From: an uncultured Lachnospiraceae bacterium
GTDB lineage: Bacteria > Bacillota > Clostridia > Lachnospirales > Lachnospiraceae
NCBI GenBank assembly: GCA_910583605.1
Contig: CAJTXN010000017.1
Location: 1 to 56,970 of the forward strand
DNA length: 56,970 nt
Direction of reading: 5' to 3'
The notes under the pieces were generated by a model that was not told where the DNA came from, did not search any database, and saw only the letters and a program-made list of their open reading frames with translations. Shown here one piece after another: positions 1-8,009 of this stretch. Position 1 is the first letter of the stretch. Every line of letters begins with the position of its first letter. The translations under genes and the position numbers were made by a program.

Positions 1-223
1 CATCCTGGAACTTCTCATAATGTAAATTATCCTCACCCACAAAGATAATTGTATCGTTCTTAATATCCTTAGCCTTCAGCTTTCCTTCTTTCACCATCTG
101 CTTTTTCTGCTCACGAATTCGCTCCAATAATACAGATGCAGGTTCATCATTCGGATCCTGTGGAACTAATTTGCCACGAATAGCAAGGTCAAGAATTTTT
201 TGTCTTAATGCTTTTGTATCCAT
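1..223 (-). CDS. hsdS: Type I restriction-modification specificity subunit, N-terminal part only
   Basis: Reading leftwards from ATG at 223 gives about 74 residues before the window edge. They begin MDTKALRQKILDLAIRGKL and continue with VPQDPNDEP and a charged helix (LLERIREQKQQ). This LRQKIL...GKLVPQDPNDEPA signature is characteristic of HsdS, where it forms part of the conserved helical spacer that contacts HsdM. The target-recognition domains lie outside the window, so DNA specificity cannot be judged. The ATG shares one base with the hsdM stop codon (TAATG), so translation is probably coupled. HsdS gives sequence specificity to the HsdR2-M2-S complex. Identity is firm, completeness unknown. 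Confidence 0.88.
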   Translation of the reverse strand, partial: MDTKALRQKILDLAIRGKLVPQDPNDEPASVLLERIREQKKQMVKEGKLKAKDIKNDTIIFVGEDNLHYEKFQD

Positions 224-1653
224 TATTCTTCCACCTCTCCTATAAGTGCTTCCAGCTCGGTTACCGCCTTAGATATGTTAGCAGATTTTTCTTTTATCTG
301 TTCTAATAATTCTGCCAGAGTATAATCTTCCGCCCCGGTATCACTCTTCATCCAAGTAATATCCAGGCTTGTCTTATCTCTTGCCAAAATTTCTTCATAA
401 GTAAACTTTCTCCATCTACCGTTCGGATTATCTTCGCTATATGTTTCTTTACGGGCAGATAAATCACCATCCGCATAACAAGCTACGAAATCATCAAAAT
501 CCTCTTTTTTCAATGGATTTGTCTTGCCAAAAGAAGGCATATCATTCCTAAGGTCATAAATCCATACCTCTTTTGTATTATCTTTATCAGTCTTTCCTCT
601 TGTGAAGAAAAGGACATTTGTTTTTACACCCTGAGCATAGAAAATCCCTGTAGGAAGTCTAAGGATTGTGTGTAAATTACATTTTTCCATCAAGTCCTTA
701 CGAATACGCTCTCCATCACCATCTGCGAATAAAACATTATCCGGAAGAACTACTGCGGCTCTTGCCTTACCATCAGTATTTAAGCTTCTGTAAATATGTT
801 GTAAGAAGTTCAACTGCTTATTGCTTGTAGGGAAAGTAAAATCATCTCTGGTTGCACGCTCTCCACCCTTCTTTGTGCCAAATGGCGGATTTGTAAGAAC
901 CACATCATATCCCTTCATATCCTTACCGGCATTAGACAAAGTATCTGCAAGCTTAATCTCGCCTTCAATGTCATGCAACATTGCATTCATCAATGCAAGT
1001 CTGTGAGTATCATGAACCAACTCACTTCCGGTAAATGCCTCTTCTCTTTCAAATTTGGCTGTATCAGCATCCAATTCAAATAAATCATCAGTATTCTCAC
1101 GCACATACTGACTGGCTGAAATCATGAATCCAAATGTACCACAGGCAGGATCATTACAGCGTTCACCCGGTTGAGGTTTCACTAATCTGGTCATAACATC
1201 AATCAGTACTCTTGGTGTGAAGTACTGACCTGCACCAGATTTCTTTTCATTCGCATTTTTCTCTAATAAACCTTCATAGAGATTTCCCAATCCCTCTTCA
1301 CGAGCAGAAAACCAATCAAGCCCATCAATAGTTGTAATAATCTTCTCAAGATTTTTAGGCTCATCTATATTAGTTGCTGAACCCTGATAAATCTCACGCA
1401 CACGTCCGGTACAATTCTCGCCCAGATGATTTAATAACTCTTTATAAAACTTTTTCAGTTCCACACCACTTTTAGCTTTTAAAACATCCCATCGATATCC
1501 TTCCGGAATCTGTGATTCTGCTCCGGTTTCTTTTGCCATTTTTAAGAATAATATATATGTAAGCTCCGTTACATACTGATGATATGTAATTCCATCATCT
1601 CTTAAAACATTACAGAGATTCCAGAGTTTTGATACAATTTCCTGTGTTGTCAT
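223..1653 (-). CDS. hsdM: Type I restriction-modification DNA adenine methyltransferase subunit
   Basis: 476 residues, a normal HsdM length. It has the N-terminal helical HsdM domain (about 1-130), then QYFTPRVLID, the SAM-binding motif I variant DPACGTFGF near residue 170, and catalytic motif IV NPPFG near residue 257, the N6-adenine form. With HsdS it methylates the host copy of the target sequence; with HsdR added, the complex cuts unmethylated DNA. The ATG overlaps the hsdR stop by four bases (ATGA), and its own stop overlaps the hsdS start, so R, M and S are tightly coupled in that order. No frameshift or missing motif is visible. Confidence 0.96.
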   Translation of the reverse strand: MTTQEIVSKLWNLCNVLRDDGITYHQYVTELTYILFLKMAKETGAESQIPEGYRWDVLKAKSGVELKKFYKELLNHLGENCTGRVREIYQGSATNIDEPKNLEKIITTIDGLDWFSAREEGLGNLYEGLLEKNANEKKSGAGQYFTPRVLIDVMTRLVKPQPGERCNDPACGTFGFMISASQYVRENTDDLFELDADTAKFEREEAFTGSELVHDTHRLALMNAMLHDIEGEIKLADTLSNAGKDMKGYDVVLTNPPFGTKKGGERATRDDFTFPTSNKQLNFLQHIYRSLNTDGKARAAVVLPDNVLFADGDGERIRKDLMEKCNLHTILRLPTGIFYAQGVKTNVLFFTRGKTDKDNTKEVWIYDLRNDMPSFGKTNPLKKEDFDDFVACYADGDLSARKETYSEDNPNGRWRKFTYEEILARDKTSLDITWMKSDTGAEDYTLAELLEQIKEKSANISKAVTELEALIGEVEE

Positions 1654-4600
1654 GCGGTTCTTCCTCCATCATCGTACAGATACTCATTGAGTTCTATAAC
1701 AACGCTTTCTAATTTATTTCCAAATATTTTATTTATCTTTGCGAAACCACCCTGTGACTTAAAACGGCTATCTTCATCAAAAACCTGTACATTTAGTACC
1801 GATTCATTCAAAAGATAATCTTCCATTCGTTTAATCCAATTTTGCTCCTGCATAGTAAAGGTATGCGCCTTGCGTAATCTGTCAACAGCTTTTCTAATTC
1901 TTGCCTCGTGGCTAATCAGCACAGAACCAATTGCATATCGACGAATTAAGCTGATAATGTCTGCTGCCATCTCCTCATTTGTAAGCTGAGAAATAGCAGT
2001 ATTCAACTGTTGCACTGTATACCCCTCTCTATCCAAAGTAAGCAACAAGGATTTCAAGCTGTCACGTGTAAGTTCACGTGGTCTTGTACATATAATATTT
2101 AAAGCTGCTATTTCATTAATATTCGTCTGCACATAATTTGAGAATGCATCCAAATAATCTTCCGGTCGAGCATCCTGATTGCCATAACCTCTTGTATGAC
2201 TAATTAACTCATCTTCCTTATCTGAAATCACAACAGGTCTTCCACCATCCGTTCTGCTTTCTTGAAGCATTCTAAACAAATCATAATATGCCAACAATCG
2301 TTTCTTCGCATCATTAGGTTCTCTGTTTTGTATATCAAAAACAAACTGTGTCGGGTCCATACCACCTGACATATCAATGAAATGCTCCATTGTTTTAGAA
2401 TCTATATTTTTCTTTTTGCGTTGTAATTTTGCAATTACCTGATTTATTTGATTCTTCACATGTGCTTCATCTTCCATTTCCTGCAATCCATCTAATAACT
2501 GCGTAAATGTGGTTGAAGGATTCGCAACTACCGGTTTCATAGTATTTACATCTTCGAGAGAATCATAAACACCGACCGGATCATATATCTCAAAATGCGT
2601 TTTATGAATTTCCTTACACAGACGAGTTGCTCTTCCAAGCATCTGCTCAAATAATATACGAGATTTGACACGTCTCATAAACACAAGCGTCGATATAGAC
2701 GGAACATCAATACCTGTCGTTAGCAAATCCACAGTAACCACTATTGATGGATAATCCTCATTCTTAAATCTCTTAATAGCTTCCTGTATTTTCTTTTTAT
2801 TTCCATTTGCAACACTACCGGTAATTTTCATAATAGCATCATTGTCTACACCATACTGCGTATATATGTCTTTGAGAATTGAAACTATCAAATCTGCATG
2901 ATCATCATTTACCGCATAAATCAAAGTCTTTCCCTGTTCTCTCGGAGATTCCGGGTCTATATTCTTTGCAATTTCTTCCAAAACAGCTCTATTAAAAGGT
3001 TCTGTAATGACCTGTCTGTTAAATGAATCCACATCAAAATCCAATTCATCATCAATAAGTTCACTGTTAGTAATTTCTCCCGTAACAGGATCATATATTG
3101 TCACAGTTTCTCCTTGTTTATAATGAATGCCCTCCGAACTCAATTTTGTTTTTAATTCATGTGGAGCGTCATGGTCTACAAGGTATCCCTCAATAACCGC
3201 TTCCCTATAAGTATACTTAAACACCGGCTGACCAAATATCTCTGTTGTCTGCAATGCTGGTGTGGCTGTAAGTGCAATTTTAATGGCATTAAAATATTCT
3301 ATAACAGCTCTGTATTTACTTTGATATTCTCTCTGATCTCTGTAAAGAACTTCATCCTCACACATTTCCTTATCAAGGATGTATCCTCTATGTGCTTCGT
3401 CTATTATGAGTAAATCATAATCTGATACAGCAGGCATAGTTTCACCATTATTGTACATAATGCGCTTAACCATTCCCTGTACTGTTGATATATGAATTCT
3501 TGTCTCTTTATCAATAGTTTTATCTTCTAAGCCCTTAATATTGTAAATATCATCAAGCGTTAACAGATCTTCCATCTTTACTTCTTCGAATACATCCTGC
3601 GCCTGTTCGCCTAAAGCGGTACGGTCAACAAGGAACAAAATACGACGGAAACGTTCTGTTTTTAAGAAACGATAAATCATACCCAATACCGTTCTTGTTT
3701 TGCCCGTACCTGTTGCCATTGCCAGCAATGCAGTCTGTTTTCCGCTAATTACAGCTTCCTCTGCCGCCATAATTGCATTTAACTGATACGGTCTTAAATT
3801 TAATCCATCTTTGTCGGTAAGCAAATCATACGACATTTCTTTCAGTTCTTTATTTCTACTGTCAACGTCAGCCACAAGAAGTTCTTCCATTCCATCTGGG
3901 CTCATCCAACCATGTAATGCCATAGGTGAATTATCCGGTTTTCTTAAATCCAAAAACCAAATACCGGATTTGGTTTTATACTGTTCCAAATATGGTCTGC
4001 CATTTGTAGCAAACGTAAACGGAACCTTAAACTCTCCCCATTTACCTATAACATACTTTTCATCCTCTTCTCGGATGCATCTCGGATAATCTTTTCCCTG
4101 ATAATCAATAACAGAAGGTATATCCTTATGAATAGCTTTTGCTTCTATAATGCCCACTAATTTATCACCAATAAAAAGAGCATAATCCGCATAACCACGA
4201 TTACCAACTGTTGAATTGGTAGGATATTCTGCGATAGCAAGTTTTCTTCCCTTTGTGGGTCTTACACCCTTAGAATATCGAATATTTTCTGTATCCGCTT
4301 CCCAACCTACCATTCGTAACTGTTCATCAATTAAAAAGCGAGTTTCAGCTTCTGTCTTAGGTCTCTGATTCGCAACCTTATATGCCTGCTTTTTACGTTC
4401 GTCCTGAGCAACTTTTGGAGCATTTGCCGCATTTTCTTCAGCCTGCTTTGCAAGTTCTGCTTCTTTCTTTTCTTCTGCTGCCTTATCAACAGGAACTAGC
4501 ATTGCATTTTCTTCTGGCATAACAAAATCCTTATGGGTATAACTCCAATCCCCATAAGTCTGCATAAACCACTCGCACATGCCATATGCCATAAGCAAAA

Positions 4601-4919
4601 AATTCTTGCTATCTGTTACCGAAGAATAGTTCTCGTGTACCGCCTTATTTCTGACTTTTCTAAGTCCATGCAATATGGTAGCCAAATCTCTTGTTAATAG
4701 TCCTTCTCTGACTAAGGTATCAATTCTAGCCACAGCAGTATTATCCTGTGGCAATGCGATTCTGTCATATGTAAACATCAAGTTTACAATAGTTTCACCA
4801 ATCATCCCCAATTTCATCAGACATGAATTGGAATCTGAATAACAGTACTTTTCTGCAAGTTCTCCAAAGTTTGCAAGTACCGGAAAATCTTTTTCCAGAA
4901 ATTCAAAATTTGAAACCAT
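1650..4919 (-). CDS. hsdR: Type I restriction endonuclease subunit (translocase/nuclease)
   Basis: 1089 residues. An N-terminal DUF4145-like helical domain (about 25-130) is followed by a low-complexity Ala/Glu/Lys linker, then the HSDR_N nuclease domain with a D...ExK centre (ADYALF ... IIEAKAIHKD, near 245-265). The SF2 motor follows: Walker A MATGTGKTRT near 400, the DEAH box IIDEAHRGY near 500, motif III ALTATPA, and motif VI QMLGRATRL. The C-terminal third matches the EcoEI-type HsdR C domain. It translocates and cuts unmodified DNA in complex with HsdM and HsdS. ATG at 4919 has an AGGAGG site. A hairpin lies in the 67-bp gap to the gene upstream. Confidence 0.96.
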   Translation of the reverse strand: MVSNFEFLEKDFPVLANFGELAEKYCYSDSNSCLMKLGMIGETIVNLMFTYDRIALPQDNTAVARIDTLVREGLLTRDLATILHGLRKVRNKAVHENYSSVTDSKNFLLMAYGMCEWFMQTYGDWSYTHKDFVMPEENAMLVPVDKAAEEKKEAELAKQAEENAANAPKVAQDERKKQAYKVANQRPKTEAETRFLIDEQLRMVGWEADTENIRYSKGVRPTKGRKLAIAEYPTNSTVGNRGYADYALFIGDKLVGIIEAKAIHKDIPSVIDYQGKDYPRCIREEDEKYVIGKWGEFKVPFTFATNGRPYLEQYKTKSGIWFLDLRKPDNSPMALHGWMSPDGMEELLVADVDSRNKELKEMSYDLLTDKDGLNLRPYQLNAIMAAEEAVISGKQTALLAMATGTGKTRTVLGMIYRFLKTERFRRILFLVDRTALGEQAQDVFEEVKMEDLLTLDDIYNIKGLEDKTIDKETRIHISTVQGMVKRIMYNNGETMPAVSDYDLLIIDEAHRGYILDKEMCEDEVLYRDQREYQSKYRAVIEYFNAIKIALTATPALQTTEIFGQPVFKYTYREAVIEGYLVDHDAPHELKTKLSSEGIHYKQGETVTIYDPVTGEITNSELIDDELDFDVDSFNRQVITEPFNRAVLEEIAKNIDPESPREQGKTLIYAVNDDHADLIVSILKDIYTQYGVDNDAIMKITGSVANGNKKKIQEAIKRFKNEDYPSIVVTVDLLTTGIDVPSISTLVFMRRVKSRILFEQMLGRATRLCKEIHKTHFEIYDPVGVYDSLEDVNTMKPVVANPSTTFTQLLDGLQEMEDEAHVKNQINQVIAKLQRKKKNIDSKTMEHFIDMSGGMDPTQFVFDIQNREPNDAKKRLLAYYDLFRMLQESRTDGGRPVVISDKEDELISHTRGYGNQDARPEDYLDAFSNYVQTNINEIAALNIICTRPRELTRDSLKSLLLTLDREGYTVQQLNTAISQLTNEEMAADIISLIRRYAIGSVLISHEARIRKAVDRLRKAHTFTMQEQNWIKRMEDYLLNESVLNVQVFDEDSRFKSQGGFAKINKIFGNKLESVVIELNEYLYDDGGRTA

Positions 4920-4947
4920 AGCTACCTCCTATCCTTCGTTTATCTTC

Positions 4948-4967
4948 CTGATAATTTCTATTATCAG
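4948..4967 (-). other. Hairpin in the leader of hsdR
   Basis: A perfect 8-bp inverted repeat (CTGATAAT / ATTATCAG) with a 4-base loop lies between the DUF262 stop and the hsdR start. The RNA stem can extend on both sides with one bulged G (CTTC/GAAG). No U-run follows, so it is not a standard terminator. It may be an RNA processing or stability element that separates hsdR expression from the upstream genes. The function is inferred. Confidence 0.4.
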
Positions 4968-4986
4968 AAGTTAGTGTTCAAAAAAT

Positions 4987-6798
4987 TTACAGCCTCTCGT
5001 AATACTTCTGTATCAACGATGCCATCATTTTACGTCTCTCAGTTAAAAATTCATCATAGTTCTCAACTGTCATATTCATAATATTTTGTGGAATACAATT
5101 CTCCTCAAGGTTTGTTGCAAGCAAATCCCTGTCTGCAATATTTCCAAGCACGATATTTCCACCTTCACACTGCTTCAATACCTTTCCAAAATATACATTC
5201 GGTGCGTCATCACTAATTGCTTTATTCACCTGTGTATCAAGGTATATGTAGTTCGCAACCTGATTATATTTTGTCTTATTATCCACACCATTATTTTTCA
5301 GATAGCTACGAGGAAATATATGATGCACATCTCCGGAAATAGTAATCAAATCCGCAACTTTCGTACCATTCATCAACATAGAATTACAGTTCATATTAAT
5401 CTGTGCTGCTAAGAATGTATTAAACGCTGGACTATTAACAGATGATGTTTCCAAATTCTGAGGCAATGTAACTGTCCAGAATGTTTCTGAAAGTGCCGAA
5501 GCTTCAACATCTGCTAAAAATGTTTCGAATCCTTTCTCTCCAATAGTTCTCATATCACGGTCCATCTGTGTTTCCGGTGAACCAATATATCTTGAAGTCA
5601 AGGTTGAAAGAACAAACCATTTCTGTACATATCTCTTTATCTGTGCATTCGGAATTGCAGGGTCATCTAACAACATCAAATATAATGTGTATGCAAAGTC
5701 TAATGTCATCCTTGAATTAAGAAGCTTACTCGATACATATCCGGCACCCCTAATTGCCATAACAAACTGTGAAAAATTATACTGGTTAATAAAATTCAAA
5801 ATAGCAGCGTCCAATTTTTCATAGGACTCTTCTACAATATCCTCTCTAAATTCCTTTGTAACAAAATCTCGTCCTGAAAGCAAACTAACCAAATCTGCCA
5901 ATTTACCTCTTCGGAACTGATGCATAAACGATACTCTAAGCATATCACCATAATCCGGATCGTAGATATCATCATAATCTTTTGCTAACCATTTTATTTT
6001 ATCCGCATATTTCGATGCTTGGAATTCTGCATCATGTGTTAACTGTGAATAGAAATCCGGCTTTACAGCCAAATGGCAGAAATAATCCACAGTTTTTCTC
6101 ATGAGACTACCTTCATGAATTGTATCTGCCGCCATTTTGGACATTACGAAGTCTGATTGGCTAAGAGCTGTACCCTTAGAATTAATACGAATAAATATTT
6201 CAGTAACTTCGTCAATATCCAAAGCTGCATCCAATTCAATAACACCTATCTGACGATTGGCAATTCCCTTCAATACCGTTACAGCCTTATTCACTTCATT
6301 TGGTTTAATGCCTTCATTCACTTCGCAATATTTCATTGCAAAATCAAAAGAATCAAACTCGGTATCAAACACAACTGAAATATCCGGTATCCAACGCTTA
6401 TCCTTTAAATGAGAAGCATCCTGCACAGCAAAACGCTTTGTCTCGTCATCCGTCAACGGATTAAAAGCTATCTTTATTCTGTCCTTGTTAAAGTCATCAT
6501 CTAAAACTTCTTTTCCTGCAATGGCAGCCATTAATGCAGTAACTCTTTGCTGACCATCAATCAGTACTTTCTTTCCGTTTGCTTTACCACCATCCTTTGT
6601 CTTAACATCAGGATTTTTCCAAGTGATAATATATCCGGTTGGATAACCATTGTACAATGAGTCAATTAAATCTCTCACCTGACTTCTCTTCCACACAAAT
6701 GGTCTCTGAATCTCAGGAATAACAAAATCCTCTGCATCAATCAAACCAAGGATTGCACTAACTGAGTATTGCATTAATGTAAACTTTTCACCTGTCAT
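4987..6798 (-). CDS. DUF262 / HNH (GmrSD-like) defence protein
   Basis: 603 residues. The N-terminal DUF262 domain carries IPEIQRPFVWK near 28-38 and the signature DGQQRVTALMA near 82, a ParB-like nucleotide-handling fold in the GmrS half of GmrSD. The C-terminal region near 495-535 has DVHHIFPRSYL followed by NQVANYIYL and QVNKAI, an HNH (DUF1524-like) nuclease centre as in GmrD. GmrSD enzymes are modification-dependent nucleases that attack phage DNA with altered bases, so an NTP-dependent nuclease acting on modified DNA is the best guess. It sits upstream of hsdR in the same direction. A GAGG site lies 8 bases before ATG at 6798. Family assignment is firm; substrate is unknown. Confidence 0.85.
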   Translation of the reverse strand: MTGEKFTLMQYSVSAILGLIDAEDFVIPEIQRPFVWKRSQVRDLIDSLYNGYPTGYIITWKNPDVKTKDGGKANGKKVLIDGQQRVTALMAAIAGKEVLDDDFNKDRIKIAFNPLTDDETKRFAVQDASHLKDKRWIPDISVVFDTEFDSFDFAMKYCEVNEGIKPNEVNKAVTVLKGIANRQIGVIELDAALDIDEVTEIFIRINSKGTALSQSDFVMSKMAADTIHEGSLMRKTVDYFCHLAVKPDFYSQLTHDAEFQASKYADKIKWLAKDYDDIYDPDYGDMLRVSFMHQFRRGKLADLVSLLSGRDFVTKEFREDIVEESYEKLDAAILNFINQYNFSQFVMAIRGAGYVSSKLLNSRMTLDFAYTLYLMLLDDPAIPNAQIKRYVQKWFVLSTLTSRYIGSPETQMDRDMRTIGEKGFETFLADVEASALSETFWTVTLPQNLETSSVNSPAFNTFLAAQINMNCNSMLMNGTKVADLITISGDVHHIFPRSYLKNNGVDNKTKYNQVANYIYLDTQVNKAISDDAPNVYFGKVLKQCEGGNIVLGNIADRDLLATNLEENCIPQNIMNMTVENYDEFLTERRKMMASLIQKYYERL

Positions 6799-6821
6799 AT
6801 GTATAACCTCAATTCTTAAAT

Positions 6822-7316
6822 CTATATATTATCGACTTCTTTAACAACTTCCAAATAATCAATCTGACCGTTTATATTATCAAAAGCTTGTCTATCTACA
6901 TAATACTTTTTCGGCACATGTTCTTTTATAATTGAATCCAACATATCTGCTATTTCATATTGAATGTCTTGACTACTCATACTTTCATCAACCCGAAAAT
7001 GTGTACCATTCGTATGTATATCATATAAAAAGGTCTTTTTAGAAGTCCTCCACATATACCTTTGTTTTTGCGAAGTCGGAAGATATACCCTGAATTGTAT
7101 ATCACCGAATTCATAACCAATAACAATATAACCAACTATATGATTATACTCCCATATTCTTTTAGGATAAGTTTCTATTTCTAAACATCTTTGGAATGTT
7201 TCTTCTTTTATGTCTGAAAATATATCACAACGCAGAGTTTCCACATATTTTTCATACCTTACATGTAATGTGTTTTTATCTAACGCATATATTGGTATTT
7301 CAATAAATTTATGCAT
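6822..7316 (-). CDS. Unknown 164-residue protein of the restriction operon
   Basis: I do not recognise a family. The protein is soluble, rich in Tyr and Ile, with no membrane segment or signal peptide and no obvious catalytic motif. The C-terminal part (about 100-150) looks helical and acidic. The ATG follows directly after the TGA of the XRE gene (TGAATG), and the stop lies 23 bases before the DUF262 gene, so it is clearly a co-transcribed member of the defence operon. It could be an accessory or partner of the DUF262 protein or of the XRE regulator. ORF quality and spacing support a real gene. Confidence 0.7.
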   Translation of the reverse strand: MHKFIEIPIYALDKNTLHVRYEKYVETLRCDIFSDIKEETFQRCLEIETYPKRIWEYNHIVGYIVIGYEFGDIQFRVYLPTSQKQRYMWRTSKKTFLYDIHTNGTHFRVDESMSSQDIQYEIADMLDSIIKEHVPKKYYVDRQAFDNINGQIDYLEVVKEVDNI

Positions 7317-7535
7317 TCACTTATTCACCTTACTTTCAGGAACAATATCCAAAATATCATCGAACTTACAATCTAACGACAAACAAATCTTCTCCAATAC
7401 CCCTACACGTACATCTTCATTTCTACCAAGCTTCGCCATCGCATTTGTACTGATTTTAGCTTCTTTTATTAGCTCCGTCTTCATCATGCCACGCTCATTT
7501 AAGATGCACCATAATTTATCATAGTTAACCGCCAT
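7317..7535 (-). CDS. XRE/Cro-family helix-turn-helix regulator
   Basis: 72 residues, essentially one HTH_26-type Cro/CI domain. The pattern is LWCILNERGMMKTEL, then IKEAKISTNAMAKLGRN as the recognition-helix region, then VLEKICLSLDCKFDDILD, which is typical of small XRE proteins. It has a strong GGAGG site upstream of ATG at 7535 and is the first gene of the operon running to hsdS. Small XRE proteins at the head of restriction operons usually act as control (C) proteins that delay or limit nuclease expression. A palindrome and an overlapping imperfect repeat at the promoter are candidate operators. Confidence 0.9.
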   Translation of the reverse strand: MAVNYDKLWCILNERGMMKTELIKEAKISTNAMAKLGRNEDVRVGVLEKICLSLDCKFDDILDIVPESKVNK

Positions 7536-7583
7536 TTTAATCCTCCAATTCCGATGAACAATCTAACATTTATACTGCATAAT

Positions 7584-7612
7584 ATTATAGCACTTTTTGT
7601 CATGCTTCTCAA
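7584..7612 (-). promoter_or_regulatory. Promoter of the restriction operon
   Basis: On the minus strand, -35 TTGAGA (7607-7612) and -10 TATAAT (7584-7589) are separated by exactly 17 bp, about 50 bp upstream of the XRE start codon. This is close to sigma-A consensus and would drive XRE through hsdS. Confidence 0.75.
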
Positions 7613-7640
7613 TCTGAAATTGAAGTTTGCAATTTGCAAA
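7609..7640. promoter_or_regulatory. Candidate XRE operators beside the -35 box
   Basis: A 15-bp perfect palindrome, TTTGCAATTTGCAAA, occupies 7626-7640, just upstream of the -35. A second imperfect palindrome (TCAAT-5-ATTGA, 7609-7623) overlaps the -35 itself. Placement suits autoregulation by the XRE protein encoded downstream. The sequences are seen; the binding is inferred. Confidence 0.5.
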
Positions 7641-7703
7641 AGCGCATCACCTACACTTCTACATTTTCATTATATCAAACCTACCTGTCCAATAATCTTC
7701 CCA

Positions 7704-7736
7704 CGAAAAAATGCCGGTTGGATTTCTCCAACCGAC
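7704..7736 (-). terminator. Rho-independent terminator after the rlmD unit
   Basis: On the minus strand a 10-bp stem (one G-T type pair) with a 4-base loop, 7713-7736, is followed by CATTTTTT. It lies just past the stop of the 81-residue gene at 7752 and ends that transcription unit before the restriction-operon promoter. Confidence 0.8.
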
Positions 7737-7751
7737 ACTTCTATCGTTATT

Positions 7752-7997
7752 CTAATTCAACTCATTCCACACATCCACATAATCCTGCAATCCACCTGGA
7801 CGCATTGCAATCCCCACATAACTTGCAGGCTCTTTCCTCGCAAGTCTGGCAAAAATCCCTGCATCCTCCGGCTCATCAAATGCGACCTGCTCTTCTGCCT
7901 TATCACAGTCAATCACAAGCTCCTTGCCATCCATATCAGTAATAACAACTGCGTTCACGCTGCCATCATACTGATACACCGTATAATTTAATGTCAT
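7752..7997 (-). CDS. Small acidic protein of unknown function
   Basis: 81 residues, acidic, soluble, with no membrane segment. It begins MTLNYTVYQYDGSVNAVVI and contains a DEPEDAGIFARLARKEP stretch. I cannot name a family. The start has a GAGAGGTGAGC site directly upstream, and only 12 bp separate it from the rlmD stop, so it is the last gene of the rlmD unit, followed by a terminator. The antisense strand has overlapping ORFs of biased composition, but the RBS, spacing and terminator favour this strand. Confidence 0.65.
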   Translation of the reverse strand: MTLNYTVYQYDGSVNAVVITDMDGKELVIDCDKAEEQVAFDEPEDAGIFARLARKEPASYVGIAMRPGGLQDYVDVWNELN

Positions 7998-8009
7998 GTG
8001 CTCACCTCT

